A DNA stretch of 31,711 bases from positions 1-31,711 of the IMG/VR virus record IMGVR_UViG_3300036401_000348; one strand, given 5' to 3'. This stretch comes from a virus. Shown here in pieces: positions 14,611-21,339 of this stretch; the first letter of the stretch is position 1, and each line of letters starts with the position of its first letter. The position numbers and the translations under genes are program-made. The notes below the pieces were generated by a model. The model was not told the origin of the DNA and searched no databases. It saw only the letters and a program-made list of their open reading frames with translations.

Positions 14611-14820
14611 ATGTCAGGCAACCCGAAAAGCTCGGAGTGGTACTCGACCCCGCGCGGGAAACGCGCTCGGAAAGGCGTCGAGGTCATGCTTTCCGACGAG
14701 GCGCGCGAGCGTCTCGGCCGCATGGCGAAGGCGCGCAAGGTCTCTCGCTCCGCCGTCGTCGAGGAGCTCGTCATGGGCGCTCCGCTGAAGCCGGGGCACA
14801 ACCAGGGCACAAGCCCTTGA
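14611..14820 (+). CDS. Small ribbon-helix-helix-like protein
   Basis: A 69-aa protein from ATG 14611 (GTG 14605 is the alternative). The core GVEVMLSDEARERLGRMAKA then SRSAVVEELV matches a ribbon-helix-helix (CopG/Arc) domain: a beta strand, helix, turn with S-R-S and second helix. An inverted repeat GCACGAC/GTCGTGC (14570-14576 and 14602-14608) sits just upstream of the start and could be its operator. The C-terminus (PGHNQGTSP) is encoded by the first arm-type repeat of the att region, so the stop falls inside the attachment site. Possible control of integrase expression or of att accessibility. Confidence 0.5.
   Translation: MSGNPKSSEWYSTPRGKRARKGVEVMLSDEARERLGRMAKARKVSRSAVVEELVMGAPLKPGHNQGTSP
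14792..14812 (+). repeat. att arm-type repeat, copy 1
   Basis: GGGGCACAACCAGGGCACAA at 14793-14812 (the preceding C is also shared with copy 2). It contains the half-site GGGCACAA twice, and is the probable integrase arm-binding site left of the attP core. Confidence 0.75.
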
Positions 14821-14868
14821 CGATGCCCCGGCGGGTGCTACTTCCTCAACCGTTCCAAAAAGATAGCA

Positions 14869-14893
14869 TGGTGGAGGCGCCGGGAATTGAACC
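14869..14893 (-). other. attP: attP core: 3' end of a tRNA or tmRNA gene
   Basis: Read on the - strand these 25 bases give GGTTCAATTCCCGGCGCCTCCACCA: T-loop TTCAATT, T-stem 3' strand CCCGG, acceptor 3' strand CGCCTCC, A73 and CCA. The matching T-stem 5' strand would need CCGGG but reads CACGG, and no complementary 5' acceptor strand exists nearby. So this is only a 3' fragment, as expected for a phage attachment core that rebuilds the host gene on integration. Which tRNA or tmRNA it matches cannot be decided from 25 bases. Confidence 0.75.
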
Positions 14894-14941
14894 GTGACCT
14901 ACTATCGCGGAACCACTCGGCAATCTGGAAATTCTCGGCGC

Positions 14942-14950
14942 TTGTGCCCC
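14942..14950 (-). repeat. Inverted att arm half-site
   Basis: TTGTGCCCC is the reverse complement of GGGGCACAA, the half-site found in both arm repeats. It lies between the core and arm copy 2 in opposite orientation. An additional inverted repeat (CAGAC 14973-14977 and GTCTG 14986-14990) follows. Confidence 0.5.
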
Positions 14951-14998
14951 GCGCGACGTCTCTACACATGTCCAGACCTTTCCCTGTCTGTCCCCCGG

Positions 14999-15019
14999 CG
15001 GGGCACAACCAGGGCACAA
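14999..15019 (+). repeat. att arm-type repeat, copy 2
   Basis: Identical to copy 1 over 21 bp (GGGGCACAACCAGGGCACAA preceded by C), in the same orientation, on the other side of the core. Confidence 0.75.
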
Positions 15020-15022
15020 CCG

Positions 15023-15057
15023 AAAAACGCCCGGGACCCCTGTCAGGGCGCCGGGCG
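15023..15057 (-). terminator. Intrinsic terminator on the - strand
   Basis: The stem CGCCCGG/CCGGGCG (15028-15034 and 15051-15057) encloses an inner CCCTG/CAGGG pairing. Read on the - strand it is followed by TTTTT (15027-15023). It would stop leftward transcripts, most likely the late operon read-through, before they enter the att and integrase region. Confidence 0.75.
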
Positions 15058-15088
15058 CGTTCGTATCATCGTCGCGGGAGGGTTTCAC

Positions 15089-15565
15089 ATGAGGTTGCTC
15101 GCGGCGTGCGTGCTGATCGGGGTGACGTTGGCGGGGGCGGCGCGGGCCGACGATCCTTCGCCCGAGGACAAGGCGGCCAAGCTGGCGGCGCTCTGCACGA
15201 GCTCGCGCACGCTCCGCGTGACCGACGCGCAGAAGTACACGCGCGCGTGGGTCGGCCGCCTCGCCGCCATCCGCGGGGCAGGCTGCCACGTCGTCCGGCG
15301 GAGCCTCGTGCAGCCGTCACCCGACCACCTCGAGTGCGGCCCGAAGGGCACGCCGGACGGCGAGACGCTCGAGACGGTCTACGACGCCTTGCTGCTCGCC
15401 GACCCGTCGGCGCCGCCGAGCTCGCAGCCGAGCCCGACCGACGACAGCAAGGCAAAGGACGTCGACCTGACGTGCAAAGAGGCCGACGCCCGCGCGGGGC
15501 TCGACCTCTTCCCGGCGACGAACGATGCCGCCGCGCTGAACCGGTTACTGTCGTGGAAAAAGTGA
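15089..15565 (+). CDS. Secreted protein with signal peptide (moron-like)
   Basis: A 158-aa protein; ATG 15089 with GGGAGGG just upstream, a strong ribosome binding site. The N-terminus MRLLAACVLIGVTLAGAARA is a Sec signal peptide with an AxA-type cleavage site before DDPSPED. The mature part carries four cysteines (LCTSS, GCHVV, ECGPK, TCKEA), possibly two disulphides, and a Pro/Ser linker (about 110-120). It lies between attP and the lysis genes and is oriented against the late operon, so it may be a lysogenic conversion gene expressed from the prophage. No family recognised. Confidence 0.6.
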   Translation: MRLLAACVLIGVTLAGAARADDPSPEDKAAKLAALCTSSRTLRVTDAQKYTRAWVGRLAAIRGAGCHVVRRSLVQPSPDHLECGPKGTPDGETLETVYDALLLADPSAPPSSQPSPTDDSKAKDVDLTCKEADARAGLDLFPATNDAAALNRLLSWKK

Positions 15566-15729
15566 AAGCCGAGCAGGCCGTCTACACAGGGCACGGCGGC
15601 GCCCTACTTGTCCAACCCCCTCGACCGCCCACGCGCCCGTTCCGCCACTGGCCGCACATCGTTCTCGACGTGCTGTTCCTCGGGCTGTGGTTGCCCGTGC
15701 ACCTCGTCCTCTGGTACGGGCGGCGCTAG
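15553..15729 (+). CDS. Small single-helix membrane protein
   Basis: A 58-aa protein from GTG 15553, overlapping the secreted-protein gene by 13 nt. A Pro/Arg segment (PPRPPTRPFRHW) precedes one hydrophobic helix (IVLDVLFLGLWLPVHLVLW) and a basic end. The GLWLPVHLVLW segment resembles the membrane anchors of short phage/prophage membrane proteins, some linked to superinfection immunity; this is only a resemblance. Its stop shares the CTAG at 15726-15729 with the convergent endolysin gene. Confidence 0.45.
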   Translation: MEKVKAEQAVYTGHGGALLVQPPRPPTRPFRHWPHIVLDVLFLGLWLPVHLVLWYGRR

Positions 15730-16349
15730 CCCTGCGCCGCCCACACGGGGAGGCGCCCGAGCTTGTCCGGAGCGAGCGAGTTGTCGTCGACGGAGATGCC
15801 GCCGCGCATGACGGACGGGTACTTCTGCGTCATGCAGTAGCCGCACGCTGGCGTCGCGGGCGCGTTGTGGCGGTCACGGGGGAGCCCCTGCCCGAGCCAG
15901 TAGCGCACGTGCTTCAGCGCGTAGAGCTCGGCGCTCGTCAACGGCTGCGGGCATCCCTGGTAGAGGCACGGCATCCACCCCGCCGCCTCGACGATGCTTG
16001 CCCACGCGTTCGCGCGCGAGATGAGGTCCGCGGGGTCGTCGTGGAACGTGGCGAGACCCTCGAGATCGAGCCACGTCGATACGCCATCGGGGAGCCCAAG
16101 TGCCTTGCACTGCGCGACCGTGTTCAGGCCGTTGTAGTGCGCCGGCGCCGTGCCGAACGTCACGGGCATGAACGCGATCCCGGCCGCGTGCAGGTACCCG
16201 ACTCGCTGCGCCGTCATCGCGCCGAGGTAGCCGACGAGGCACTTGACCCCCTCTTTCGCGAGGGCGAGGGCCTCGGCGGCCGTGCCGCCGGTCGAGAACG
16301 TGTAGGAGTCGACGACGAGGGCGCCGTGCGTGGCGGTCTGCGCGATCAT
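15726..16349 (-). CDS. Endolysin candidate: GH25/DUF1906-like glycoside hydrolase
   Basis: A 207-aa protein. I choose ATG 16349, which overlaps the lipoprotein stop (ATGA), over a start 27 nt upstream. The sequence follows the TIM-barrel pattern of DUF1906/GH25-like hydrolases: GALVVDSYTF at the start, GIAFMPVTFG, TWLDLEGLATF with the acidic pair, then a helix and WMPCLYQG, YWLGQGLP, and ISVDDNSLAPDKLGRLPVWA at the end. It would cleave the peptidoglycan sugar backbone at lysis. No signal peptide or binding domain. Lysis context supports it. The catalytic pair is inferred by pattern. Confidence 0.65.
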   Translation of the reverse strand: MIAQTATHGALVVDSYTFSTGGTAAEALALAKEGVKCLVGYLGAMTAQRVGYLHAAGIAFMPVTFGTAPAHYNGLNTVAQCKALGLPDGVSTWLDLEGLATFHDDPADLISRANAWASIVEAAGWMPCLYQGCPQPLTSAELYALKHVRYWLGQGLPRDRHNAPATPACGYCMTQKYPSVMRGGISVDDNSLAPDKLGRLPVWAAQG

Positions 16350-16525
16350 CGGAGCAGCCCCCGCCGGCGAAGGCACTGCCTATACGCGTCGTTCGCCGCG
16401 AAGTAGTCGTGCGGGATCGTGGTCTGGTACGCGGCGCGGCCCTCGACCACGCACGGGTACTCGGGCGCCTTCGGGTCGGCGCAGGCGCCGAGGAGGGCGA
16501 CCGCAAACACTGCGAGGAGCCTCAC
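16346..16525 (-). CDS. Small lipoprotein (candidate outer-membrane spanin, Rz1-like)
   Basis: A 59-aa protein from GTG 16525, overlapping the upstream stop (GTGA) and the endolysin start (ATGA). The N-terminus RLLAVFAVALLGAC is a lipoprotein signal with lipobox LLGAC, followed by ADPKAPEYPC and a short charged segment. Size, lipidation and position beside the endolysin fit an o-spanin. The mature chain is less Pro-rich than typical Rz1, so this is tentative. Confidence 0.5.
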   Translation of the reverse strand: MRLLAVFAVALLGACADPKAPEYPCVVEGRAAYQTTIPHDYFAANDAYRQCLRRRGLLR

Positions 16526-16713
16526 GCGCCTAGCCCGAGCTTCTCGCGCATGATGTCGTCGCTGGCCTCGACCTGAATCGAGCGAATGGCCTGGATAATC
16601 TGCGCTTTGGTCGCGCCCCCGGTCAGGGCGTTCGCCGCGGCGGTGATGATTTCCGGGTGGTCGACGAGGAAAGTCCCCACGGCAGTCACGCCGGATTCAA
16701 TCAGCGGAAGCAT
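16522..16713 (-). CDS. Small hypothetical lysis-cassette protein
   Basis: A 63-aa protein starting at ATG 16713, overlapping the upstream lipoprotein gene by 17 nt. Sequence SGVTAVGTFLVDHPEIITAAANALTGG is moderately hydrophobic, followed by a charged helix (AQIIQAIRSIQVEASDDIMREKL). It is too polar for a clear transmembrane helix. It could be a holin partner or antiholin; no direct evidence. Confidence 0.4.
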   Translation of the reverse strand: MLPLIESGVTAVGTFLVDHPEIITAAANALTGGATKAQIIQAIRSIQVEASDDIMREKLGLGA

Positions 16714-17005
16714 CCGCCCCCTCTTTCCCCGCGCCGTTGCAAAAGCCGATGTCGCCGCGCATGCCGGCGTCGATCACGCAGTCGTCGTAGATGTGGCACG
16801 CGCCGCCGGCGTCGTGGTTCATGTCGTGGTCGATCTCGGCGATCATGCGGCAGTGGAAGAGCTCCGCGTCATCGGCCGGATTCACGAGCGGCGTGCTCGG
16901 CCCGAAGAGCGCCTCTTGAAGCGACGCGCAGGCGACGAGCTGCCCCAGGATGGCAGAGGCGACGACGACGCCGATCACCGAGGCGACGTAGCGCCACGCG
17001 CTCAC
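16697..17005 (-). CDS. Membrane-anchored lipoprotein of lysis cassette
   Basis: A 102-aa protein from GTG 17005 (GTGA overlap). The hydrophobic N-terminus (YVASVIGVVVASAILGQLVAC) ends in a lipobox-like LVAC followed by ASLQEALFG. The mature part is acidic, with cysteines and histidines (FHCRMIAEIDHDMNHDAGGAC). It could be a spanin component or a periplasmic lysis accessory. Signal peptide plus lipobox is clear; function is inferred from context. Confidence 0.45.
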   Translation of the reverse strand: MSAWRYVASVIGVVVASAILGQLVACASLQEALFGPSTPLVNPADDAELFHCRMIAEIDHDMNHDAGGACHIYDDCVIDAGMRGDIGFCNGAGKEGADASAD

Positions 17006-17229
17006 GAGGCGCCCCCCTTCGGCGGTGCCGGGTCGGGCACAGCCCGCAGCTGCGGGGGCTGCGTCGGGTCGGGCGTCCGCTGGACGTTCACGAAGAACGT
17101 ACCGACGAGGGTGCTCGCGATCGAGATCACGGCGCTCGCGGCGAGCGGGGCGAAGACATGGGCGCAGATGATTGCCGCGAGCAGCACGGCCACCAACGCG
17201 ACCTGTTGGTTGGACAGGGAGACTTTCAC
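17002..17229 (-). CDS. Holin candidate
   Basis: A 75-aa protein from GTG 17229. Two hydrophobic stretches (QQVALVAVLLAAIICAHVFA and AASAVISIASTLVGTFFVNV) give one or two membrane helices, followed by a Pro-rich, polar C-tail (RTPDPTQPPQLRAVPDPAPP). Size and topology fit a class II/III holin and it opens the lysis cassette after the fibre genes. Holins share no sequence motif, so this rests on topology and context. Confidence 0.5.
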   Translation of the reverse strand: MKVSLSNQQVALVAVLLAAIICAHVFAPLAASAVISIASTLVGTFFVNVQRTPDPTQPPQLRAVPDPAPPKGGAS

Positions 17230-17238
17230 GAGGTCCTC

Positions 17239-18333
17239 TTACGGCGAGTAGGTGAGTACGGGCTGCACCAGATACAGCTCCGTCGAAGCGACTGATGTTG
17301 GCTGGGCATCTCCCGCCGCGAACAGGACGCGGCTACCGACCAAGATCCCGGCCCCGATCACTCCGCCGGAGGGGATAAACTTGTTGGCAGTGGACAGGGT
17401 AGACTTCACGTAGTTCGCCCCGTCCGTCTGCCACGCCCCGACGTAGTACTCCGCATTGAGCGATAGCGTCTGAGCGACGCTGAATGTGCCGGTCCACACG
17501 CCCGTGGTGACGCCGGAGACTGTGACGTTGGCCAGGCGAGTACCTGACTGATCCCACAGGGAGACTTTCACGCTCTTCGTGCCAGACGCGACGACCCAAT
17601 AAAAGACGACGCCCGTGCACTGCCAGGTGCCCGACTGACCAACAGAGAAGGAGCACCCAACGGTGTCGCTCGAGGAGACCGTCGTAGGCGCTAGGGCGGT
17701 CGACATCTGAGTGACGTCTACCCACAGGGTCCCTAGCGCCGGTCCGGTCGCGCCGGTGGCGCCCCCCGCGCCCGTTGCTCCGGTCGCCCCCGCGGCACCG
17801 GTGGCGCCCGTCGCGCCGCCAGGGCTGCCCGCTGCCCCGGTGGCACCGGCTGCGCCCGTAGCGCCGGTCGCGCCGACGCTGCCAGCTGAACCGGTGGCAC
17901 CGACCCCGCCGGCTGCGCCCGTCGCACCGGTCGCGCCCGCAGGCCCTGTGCCGCCAACGGGGCCCGTCGAGGACAGGAACCACCTCTTAGCGATGTCCGA
18001 GTAGACGAGCCAGATCGCCGAGCCTTGGGGCACTTCTACGGCGGCGCCCGTGCCCGTGATGATCCGATTGATGTCTTGAGAGAGCGAGCTCTGGTGCTCG
18101 ACGATCAGCGGCCCGCCGGCAGCAATGAGATGCAGACGGCGGCCCGGGCGTCCGTCGCGGATGCCGCTCACGTCCGGTGCGAGCCCGGAGAAATGCAGAG
18201 CGCTGACGAGCTGCCCGCCGTTCGTCGTCGATGCGACGTTCGGCAGGGGGCCCGTGTCCGCGTTCAAAAGCGGCGGGCTGACCTCATTGCGGAAGAAGTC
18301 GTCGAGCCAGTTGCCGGCGAAAAATGCGGTCAT
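17239..18333 (-). CDS. Collagen-like tail fibre protein
   Basis: A 364-aa protein; ATG 18333 ([14 protein letters not shown]) is chosen because it follows the upstream gene stop by a few bases. The N-terminal ~130 residues include a phage fibre segment ([19 protein letters not shown] ... [13 protein letters not shown]). Residues about 125-200 are collagen-like Gly-X-Y repeats (GATGATGAAG type). The C-terminal ~160 residues form a beta-rich head, probably the receptor-binding or trimer-capping part. It would form a homotrimeric fibre. The WLDDFF N-terminus is shared with the upstream protein. Confidence 0.7.
   Translation of the reverse strand: MTAFFAGNWLDDFFRNEVSPPLLNADTGPLPNVASTTNGGQLVSALHFSGLAPDVSGIRDGRPGRRLHLIAAGGPLIVEHQSSLSQDINRIITGTGAAVEVPQGSAIWLVYSDIAKRWFLSSTGPVGGTGPAGATGATGAAGGVGATGSAGSVGATGATGAAGATGAAGSPGGATGATGAAGATGATGAGGATGATGPALGTLWVDVTQMSTALAPTTVSSSDTVGCSFSVGQSGTWQCTGVVFYWVVASGTKSVKVSLWDQSGTRLANVTVSGVTTGVWTGTFSVAQTLSLNAEYYVGAWQTDGANYVKSTLSTANKFIPSGGVIGAGILVGSRVLFAAGDAQPTSVASTELYLVQPVLTYSP
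17737..17965 (-). repeat. Collagen-like Gly-X-Y repeat coding region
   Basis: Low-complexity DNA coding for tandem GATGATGAAG-type triplets within the fibre gene. The repeat also creates a long antisense APVAPV shadow frame on the + strand. Confidence 0.8.
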
Positions 18334-18340
18334 TGCTGGC

Positions 18341-19399
18341 TCACTGGTAGAGGTAGTACTCGACGCGCATGCGACCGATCTTGATCTCGGACGTGGCCGC
18401 ACCTGTGGCCGCCACCTGCCCGATCGCGATGAAGCCTTTCGCGATCTCGTCGAGTTGGATGTCGATCCACTGACCGGCCGCCGACTGCGGGAACGCGCGC
18501 GGGTACCACTTCGTTGGAAACTGGCCGCCGCTCGAGATGCCTGTGTGAATCAGCGTCGAATCCTCGCCGAGCCGAGGGATCTCGATCTCGATGCAGTCGT
18601 GCGTTGCCGGACTCGTCAAGGTCGGCGCAATGTCGCCGCTGGTCTTGGTGGACGTTTTGAGGACGAGCCGCTGCCAGTCCGTCTGCGTCCCGCTCGAATT
18701 GTATTGCTGTGCCTCGGCGCGCTGCGAGTCGAAGTCCGAGGTGCACACCTGGAACGTCGTTGCGTCCTGGCTTGCTGCCCGCGTGAACGCCTTCGTGAGG
18801 AAGGACACGCGCAGCCCGAAGCGGCAGTCGTCCGGGATGGCGCCGAGCACCTGAGACAGGGGCAGCATGAAATACGCTTCGCTGTTCGTGGCCACCGCGG
18901 TCGACGTGATCGTCGAGTTGCATTTGATCCGAAGACCGTCGGCGCCGCCCGCGGACATGACCGAGGAATGGGCGAAGTTGCCGACCGTCCACGTCTTGCC
19001 GTCGATCGTAAAGTTGCCGTTGCCGGACGCCGTCGCGAGGGTCAACGACGTGAAGTCGACCTCATAGGCGATCTGCCACCGGCCGGTGCCTCGGGTCTGG
19101 CTCACCCACGTAGTGCCGTTCCAGGCGGCCACGTCGTCGACGTTGGCCCCGTGCAAAGCCGACAGTGCACCTGAACCGTTCTTCAGCTGTATGTCGCCGT
19201 TCACGCCGGCGGGCACGAGCTCCGCGCTGTCGACTGTGACGGTGATTTTCTTGTTGATCGGATCATCTTCCGCCATCACGCCGGCGCCGCCGGTCGCGAC
19301 GAATTCGAGCACCGGCCGCTTCGGAAGGAAGAGGCTCCCGATCTTGACGATGGCGGGCCCGAAGAAGTCGTCAAGCCACGAGAAGGACGGCGGGGTCAT
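18341..19399 (-). CDS. Tail fibre or minor structural protein with WLDDFF N-terminus
   Basis: A 352-aa protein from ATG 19399. N-terminus [15 protein letters not shown], then [20 protein letters not shown] and a beta-rich body that ends [10 protein letters not shown]. The segment around residues 85-92 ([10 protein letters not shown]) recalls fibre repeats. Three-quarters of the chain is Thr/Ser/Gly-rich beta structure. No enzyme motif. A structural fibre or tip protein is most likely from its place between two other fibre genes. Confidence 0.55.
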   Translation of the reverse strand: MTPPSFSWLDDFFGPAIVKIGSLFLPKRPVLEFVATGGAGVMAEDDPINKKITVTVDSAELVPAGVNGDIQLKNGSGALSALHGANVDDVAAWNGTTWVSQTRGTGRWQIAYEVDFTSLTLATASGNGNFTIDGKTWTVGNFAHSSVMSAGGADGLRIKCNSTITSTAVATNSEAYFMLPLSQVLGAIPDDCRFGLRVSFLTKAFTRAASQDATTFQVCTSDFDSQRAEAQQYNSSGTQTDWQRLVLKTSTKTSGDIAPTLTSPATHDCIEIEIPRLGEDSTLIHTGISSGGQFPTKWYPRAFPQSAAGQWIDIQLDEIAKGFIAIGQVAATGAATSEIKIGRMRVEYYLYQ

Positions 19400-20517
19400 C
19401 CGACTCCGACAATCGTGATCCGCACGCGGCCGCTACCGCCCTGGGCGCCTGGGCCGCCGTTGCCCGGGGTCACGAGCGACGAGCCACCCGCGCCGCCCCC
19501 GCCACCCCCGCCGCCCGAGGTGCCGAGGCCAATGCTGCCGGCTGCGCCGTTCGTGCCGGGGGATGCTCCCGAGCCGTTGCCGCCGTTGCCGCCGGCGCCG
19601 CCCGTGTTGGTATTGTCCCCCGAGATGCCGGGGCAAGTGTTGCCGTTGTCCGTGAACGGGCCCGATCCGCCGCCGCCTCCACCGCCCCCGCCCTGCACGG
19701 TGCCGCCATCGATGGTCCCGCCGATTCCCCCTGCGCCTGCGTTCAGGCCTTGAATGCTCGACCTGCCACGATGCCCGGCCCCGAGCATCTGTCGAGAGGT
19801 GCCGTCGCCGCCATCGCCCGGCCCAAGCGCGTACCCGAAAGGTAGCTTGTTCAGCGTGATGGCGCCGCCTGCGGTGGTGCCGAGCAGTCCGGTGCGCCGG
19901 TAGCCGTCCGCGTTGGACGTGCTCGCCGAGGATCCACCCGCGGCGATGGCGAATTGCGGATCGTTGTCGAGGTCCGTGATCAGGTCGGCGTGGTCGTAGG
20001 CCGTGCCTGGTCCGCCCCCGAAACCCACGGCGAGGAACGCCCCGCCCCCCGTGACCCGGACCGAGCTTGTGTGGCCCGCTTGTCCGTCGGCCGCGGTATT
20101 GAGCGCGGTGCTGCCCGCGCCGCCTGCGCCGCCGTCACCAACGGTCACGTCGTACGTGGTGCCCGGTGTCAACGGCACGAACATGCGGATCAGCGGGGCG
20201 CCCGCGCCGCCGCCCCCGCCGCAGCCCGAGTGCAGCGCGAGGGTGCTGCCGAACCCGCCGCCCGCGCCGCCGCCCCCGCCGCCACAGAGCTCGATCAGCG
20301 CGCCCTTGTCGTACGGGCCGGCGGTGAACGTCGTCGTGCCGACGGCCGTGAAGTCGTGAACCGCGCCGAGCGCCGCGAGACGGTTCTTCAAGTAGATGGT
20401 TCGATCCCCGAGCGCCTCGAACGCGACGTCGACGCTGGCAGCGGTGCGCGCGTCGCCGTCGTCCGGGATCGTGTAATCGGTGGGGAAGCTATCGGCCCCG
20501 GCGTATGCGTGTCCCAT
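19396..20517 (-). CDS. Glycine-rich tail fibre/adhesin protein
   Basis: A 373-aa protein from ATG 20517. After about 75 ordinary residues it carries several polyglycine blocks separated by short variable segments (for example LIELCGGGGGGAGGGFG and SGCGGGGGAGAPLIRMFVPL), ending in a beta strand SGRVRITIVGV. This is the glycine-rich domain found in many phage fibres, and polyglycine sandwich structure is known from the T-even gp38 adhesins. Likely host-receptor binding tip. The GGNGG-type repeats are prone to slippage. Confidence 0.65.
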   Translation of the reverse strand: MGHAYAGADSFPTDYTIPDDGDARTAASVDVAFEALGDRTIYLKNRLAALGAVHDFTAVGTTTFTAGPYDKGALIELCGGGGGGAGGGFGSTLALHSGCGGGGGAGAPLIRMFVPLTPGTTYDVTVGDGGAGGAGSTALNTAADGQAGHTSSVRVTGGGAFLAVGFGGGPGTAYDHADLITDLDNDPQFAIAAGGSSASTSNADGYRRTGLLGTTAGGAITLNKLPFGYALGPGDGGDGTSRQMLGAGHRGRSSIQGLNAGAGGIGGTIDGGTVQGGGGGGGGGSGPFTDNGNTCPGISGDNTNTGGAGGNGGNGSGASPGTNGAAGSIGLGTSGGGGGGGGAGGSSLVTPGNGGPGAQGGSGRVRITIVGVG

Positions 20518-21339
20518 TCAAGGCTCCCAGTAGCGACAGGTCGTGAGGTTCCGGCCGCCCGCGACGCGCGAGCCGCTACCGGTCGTGCCCCAGCATCCCC
20601 ACGTGCCATCGGGCAGTGAGGCGGGCGTGTTCGGGTCGAACAAGGTCGCGTCCGACGTCCAGATCACGGCGCGCACGCGGGTGTGCGCGGACTTCCACTG
20701 CGCGATCAGTCCCTTGATCGCGTCGTAGGCGACGCGTCCGACGTCGTGCCCGATCCCGAGGTCGTCAGCGCCCCACGTCGGTGCGCCGGTCGTGTCGAGA
20801 AACGGCCCGGACGTGCCCCACTCGGTCGGGTACACGATGATCCAGATCTCCGACCAGTAGCCGGCGCGCTCGGGGTTCGAGACCGAGTCCCAATCCCACG
20901 CCTGTTGCTGCCGGACGATCGTGCCGTCCGTGTTCAGGGTCACCCAGTAGCCCGAGCGCGTGACGATGCGGACCTTCGGGTGATTCGCGAGGTACCGCTG
21001 GATCGCGAGGGCGATCGCGTCGGCACTGCCCGCGGCGCGCCAGAGGTCGAGCCACTGCTTCAGGACGGCCGAATAGGTGTCGTCGGTGTCCGCCTCGCCG
21101 CGCAGGATGCCGCGCATGCGCGAGATCAGGGGCAGGGCGGTCGGCGTCCCGACGCCGGGGAACCACGCGTTCAGCCCTTGCGTGAGGACGTCCGCGGCCG
21201 CGTCGAGCGGCGCGATCATCGACCACAGGTAGCGGAACGACGTGTTCGGTCCCGCCGTCTCTCCGCCGCGGTCCGACAGCCACGGCGTGATGAACTTTCG
21301 GAAGACGTCGCGGAAGCGAAGCGTCGTGCCCGTCGTCAT
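20518..21339 (-). CDS. Tail protein (P2 gpI-like position)
   Basis: A 273-aa protein; ATG 21339 overlaps the previous stop (ATGA). Sequence (RFRDVFRKFITPWLSDRGGE, then FRYLWSMIAPLDAAADVLTQ and KQWLDLWRAAGSADAIALAI) fits a baseplate/tail protein directly downstream of gpJ, where P2-like phages have gpI. No diagnostic motif is seen, so the family is inferred from order. Confidence 0.5.
   Translation of the reverse strand: MTTGTTLRFRDVFRKFITPWLSDRGGETAGPNTSFRYLWSMIAPLDAAADVLTQGLNAWFPGVGTPTALPLISRMRGILRGEADTDDTYSAVLKQWLDLWRAAGSADAIALAIQRYLANHPKVRIVTRSGYWVTLNTDGTIVRQQQAWDWDSVSNPERAGYWSEIWIIVYPTEWGTSGPFLDTTGAPTWGADDLGIGHDVGRVAYDAIKGLIAQWKSAHTRVRAVIWTSDATLFDPNTPASLPDGTWGCWGTTGSGSRVAGGRNLTTCRYWEP

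Noticed and set aside
14869-14945. Complete tRNA gene at the attachment site
   Set aside because: Only the 3' 25 bases match a tRNA/tmRNA; the T-stem partner strand and 5' acceptor strand are missing.
17711-18004. + strand ORF with APVAPV repeats
   Set aside because: It is the antisense of the collagen-like repeat in the fibre gene and has no independent start or context.
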